Below, piece by piece: positions 63,902 through 64,000 of a DNA stretch of 64,000 nucleotides. The DNA lies in contig NC_053035.3 in NCBI RefSeq assembly GCF_002575655.3, forward strand, positions 376,627,792 through 376,691,791, in the 5' to 3' direction. The stretch's first letter is position 1, and every line of letters begins with the position of its first letter. A model generated the notes under the pieces. The model was not told the DNA's origin, ran no database searches, and saw nothing but the letters and a program-made list of their open reading frames with translations. The DNA comes from Aegilops tauschii subsp. strangulata. Lineage: Eukaryota > Streptophyta > Magnoliopsida > Poales > Poaceae. The translations under genes and the position numbers were made by a program.

Positions 63902-64000
63902 TGTCGGTGTCAAAACCGACGGATCTTGGGTAGGGGGTCCTGAACTGTGCGTCTAAGGCAGATGGTAATAGGAGGTGGGGGACACGATGTTTACCTAGGT
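63902..64000. mobile_element. Start of an LTR of a Triticeae Gypsy-type element (cut by window end)
   Basis: TGTCGGTGTCAAAACCGACG, then GATCTTGGGTAGGGGGTCC and GGGGACACGATGTTTACC, are the opening bases of an LTR type that is very common in wheat, as I recall. Only 99 bp are visible; strand and family cannot be fixed. Confidence 0.55.

Larger units (their letters stand above)
58009..64000 (-). mobile_element. CACTA (En/Spm-type) DNA transposon, left end and internal genes (partial)
   Basis: The element starts with the canonical terminus CACTACAAAAAAGACACTTCC at 58009, directly after C1 sequence. CAA (58006-58008) would be the 3-bp target duplication. Subterminal motifs (CATGACA, ACTTCCRTG) follow to about 58220, then a GGCCCGTT-type array (58540-59230), then a minus-strand gene with several exons (59511-63050). 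The opposite end (...GTAGTG) was not found, so the element extends beyond the window or is interrupted by the Gypsy LTR at 63902. The given right end is the window edge. Confidence 0.75.

Noticed and set aside
63902..64000. Possible right end of the CACTA element
   Set aside because: The sequence starts TGTCGG, an LTR-type start, and there is no GTAGTG terminus.

Overview
The window is plant nuclear DNA, almost certainly from a Triticeae grass (wheat, Aegilops or barley relatives). It shows a GC-rich grass-type exon, Copia elements of the Angela/WIS/BARE-1 type, Athila-lineage Gypsy elements with a tRNA-Asp primer site, a CACTA transposon whose end is crowded with GGCCCGTT-like repeats, and almost no host genes. 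The only host gene I can support is the 5' end of a peptide/nitrate transporter (NPF/PTR family) at 1-428 on the minus strand. It has a GC-AG first intron and runs off the left edge.

Layout. 1-860: transporter gene and its upstream region. 990-3400: AT-rich arrays, a perfect 21-bp hairpin and a CTCGCGAAAGCA-type repeat array, probably one or more Mutator-like relics. About 4080-6165: a decayed L1-type LINE on the plus strand (ORF1 zinc knuckle, endonuclease, start of reverse transcriptase). From 6358 to 58008: a nest of LTR retrotransposons, all on the minus strand, which I label C (Copia) and G (Athila-like Gypsy). The oldest host is C1 (pieces at 6358-7217, 39164-39174, 47926-49577 and 56300-58008). 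Inside C1 lie G1 (7218-39163), C3 (39175-47925, near-intact Angela/BARE-1 type) and G4 (49578-56299). Inside G1 lie a solo LTR (7906-9495), G2 (13646-28618) and C2 (29243-37676). Inside G2 lies G3 (15308-23576). Target-site duplications support each step: AGACT/GGACT for G1, CCTTG for the solo LTR, GGATG for G2, CCTAA for G3, TCAAT for C2, CGAAC for C3 and ATGCC for G4. The depth reaches four levels (C1 > G1 > G2 > G3). From 58009 a CACTA transposon inserted in C1 runs to the right, with its right end not seen. It carries a subterminal repeat array, a minus-strand multi-exon gene with duplicated exons, and intronic tandem repeats. A Gypsy-like LTR end begins at 63902 and is cut by the window edge.

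How the parts work together. C3 has a single long gag-protease-integrase-RT-RNase H frame broken by one in-frame stop. C1 and C2 are related Copia elements that share the same loss of the second half of RNase H, so they probably moved with help from an intact relative. The four G elements have full-length LTRs, a tRNA-Asp primer site set 11 nt from the LTR, and a short reading frame where gag should be. Only G3 keeps an aspartic protease, and none has RT or integrase. They look like a non-autonomous group, and their long non-coding 3' regions share structured motifs: an array of hairpins with a TAAGTGAAG loop, internal copies of the polypurine tract, and a TTGGG/CCCAA hairpin box. I regard these cis-elements as the most interesting content of the window.

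All family assignments come from recognition of motifs and termini in the sequence; no search was run. Counts of LTR differences were made by eye.
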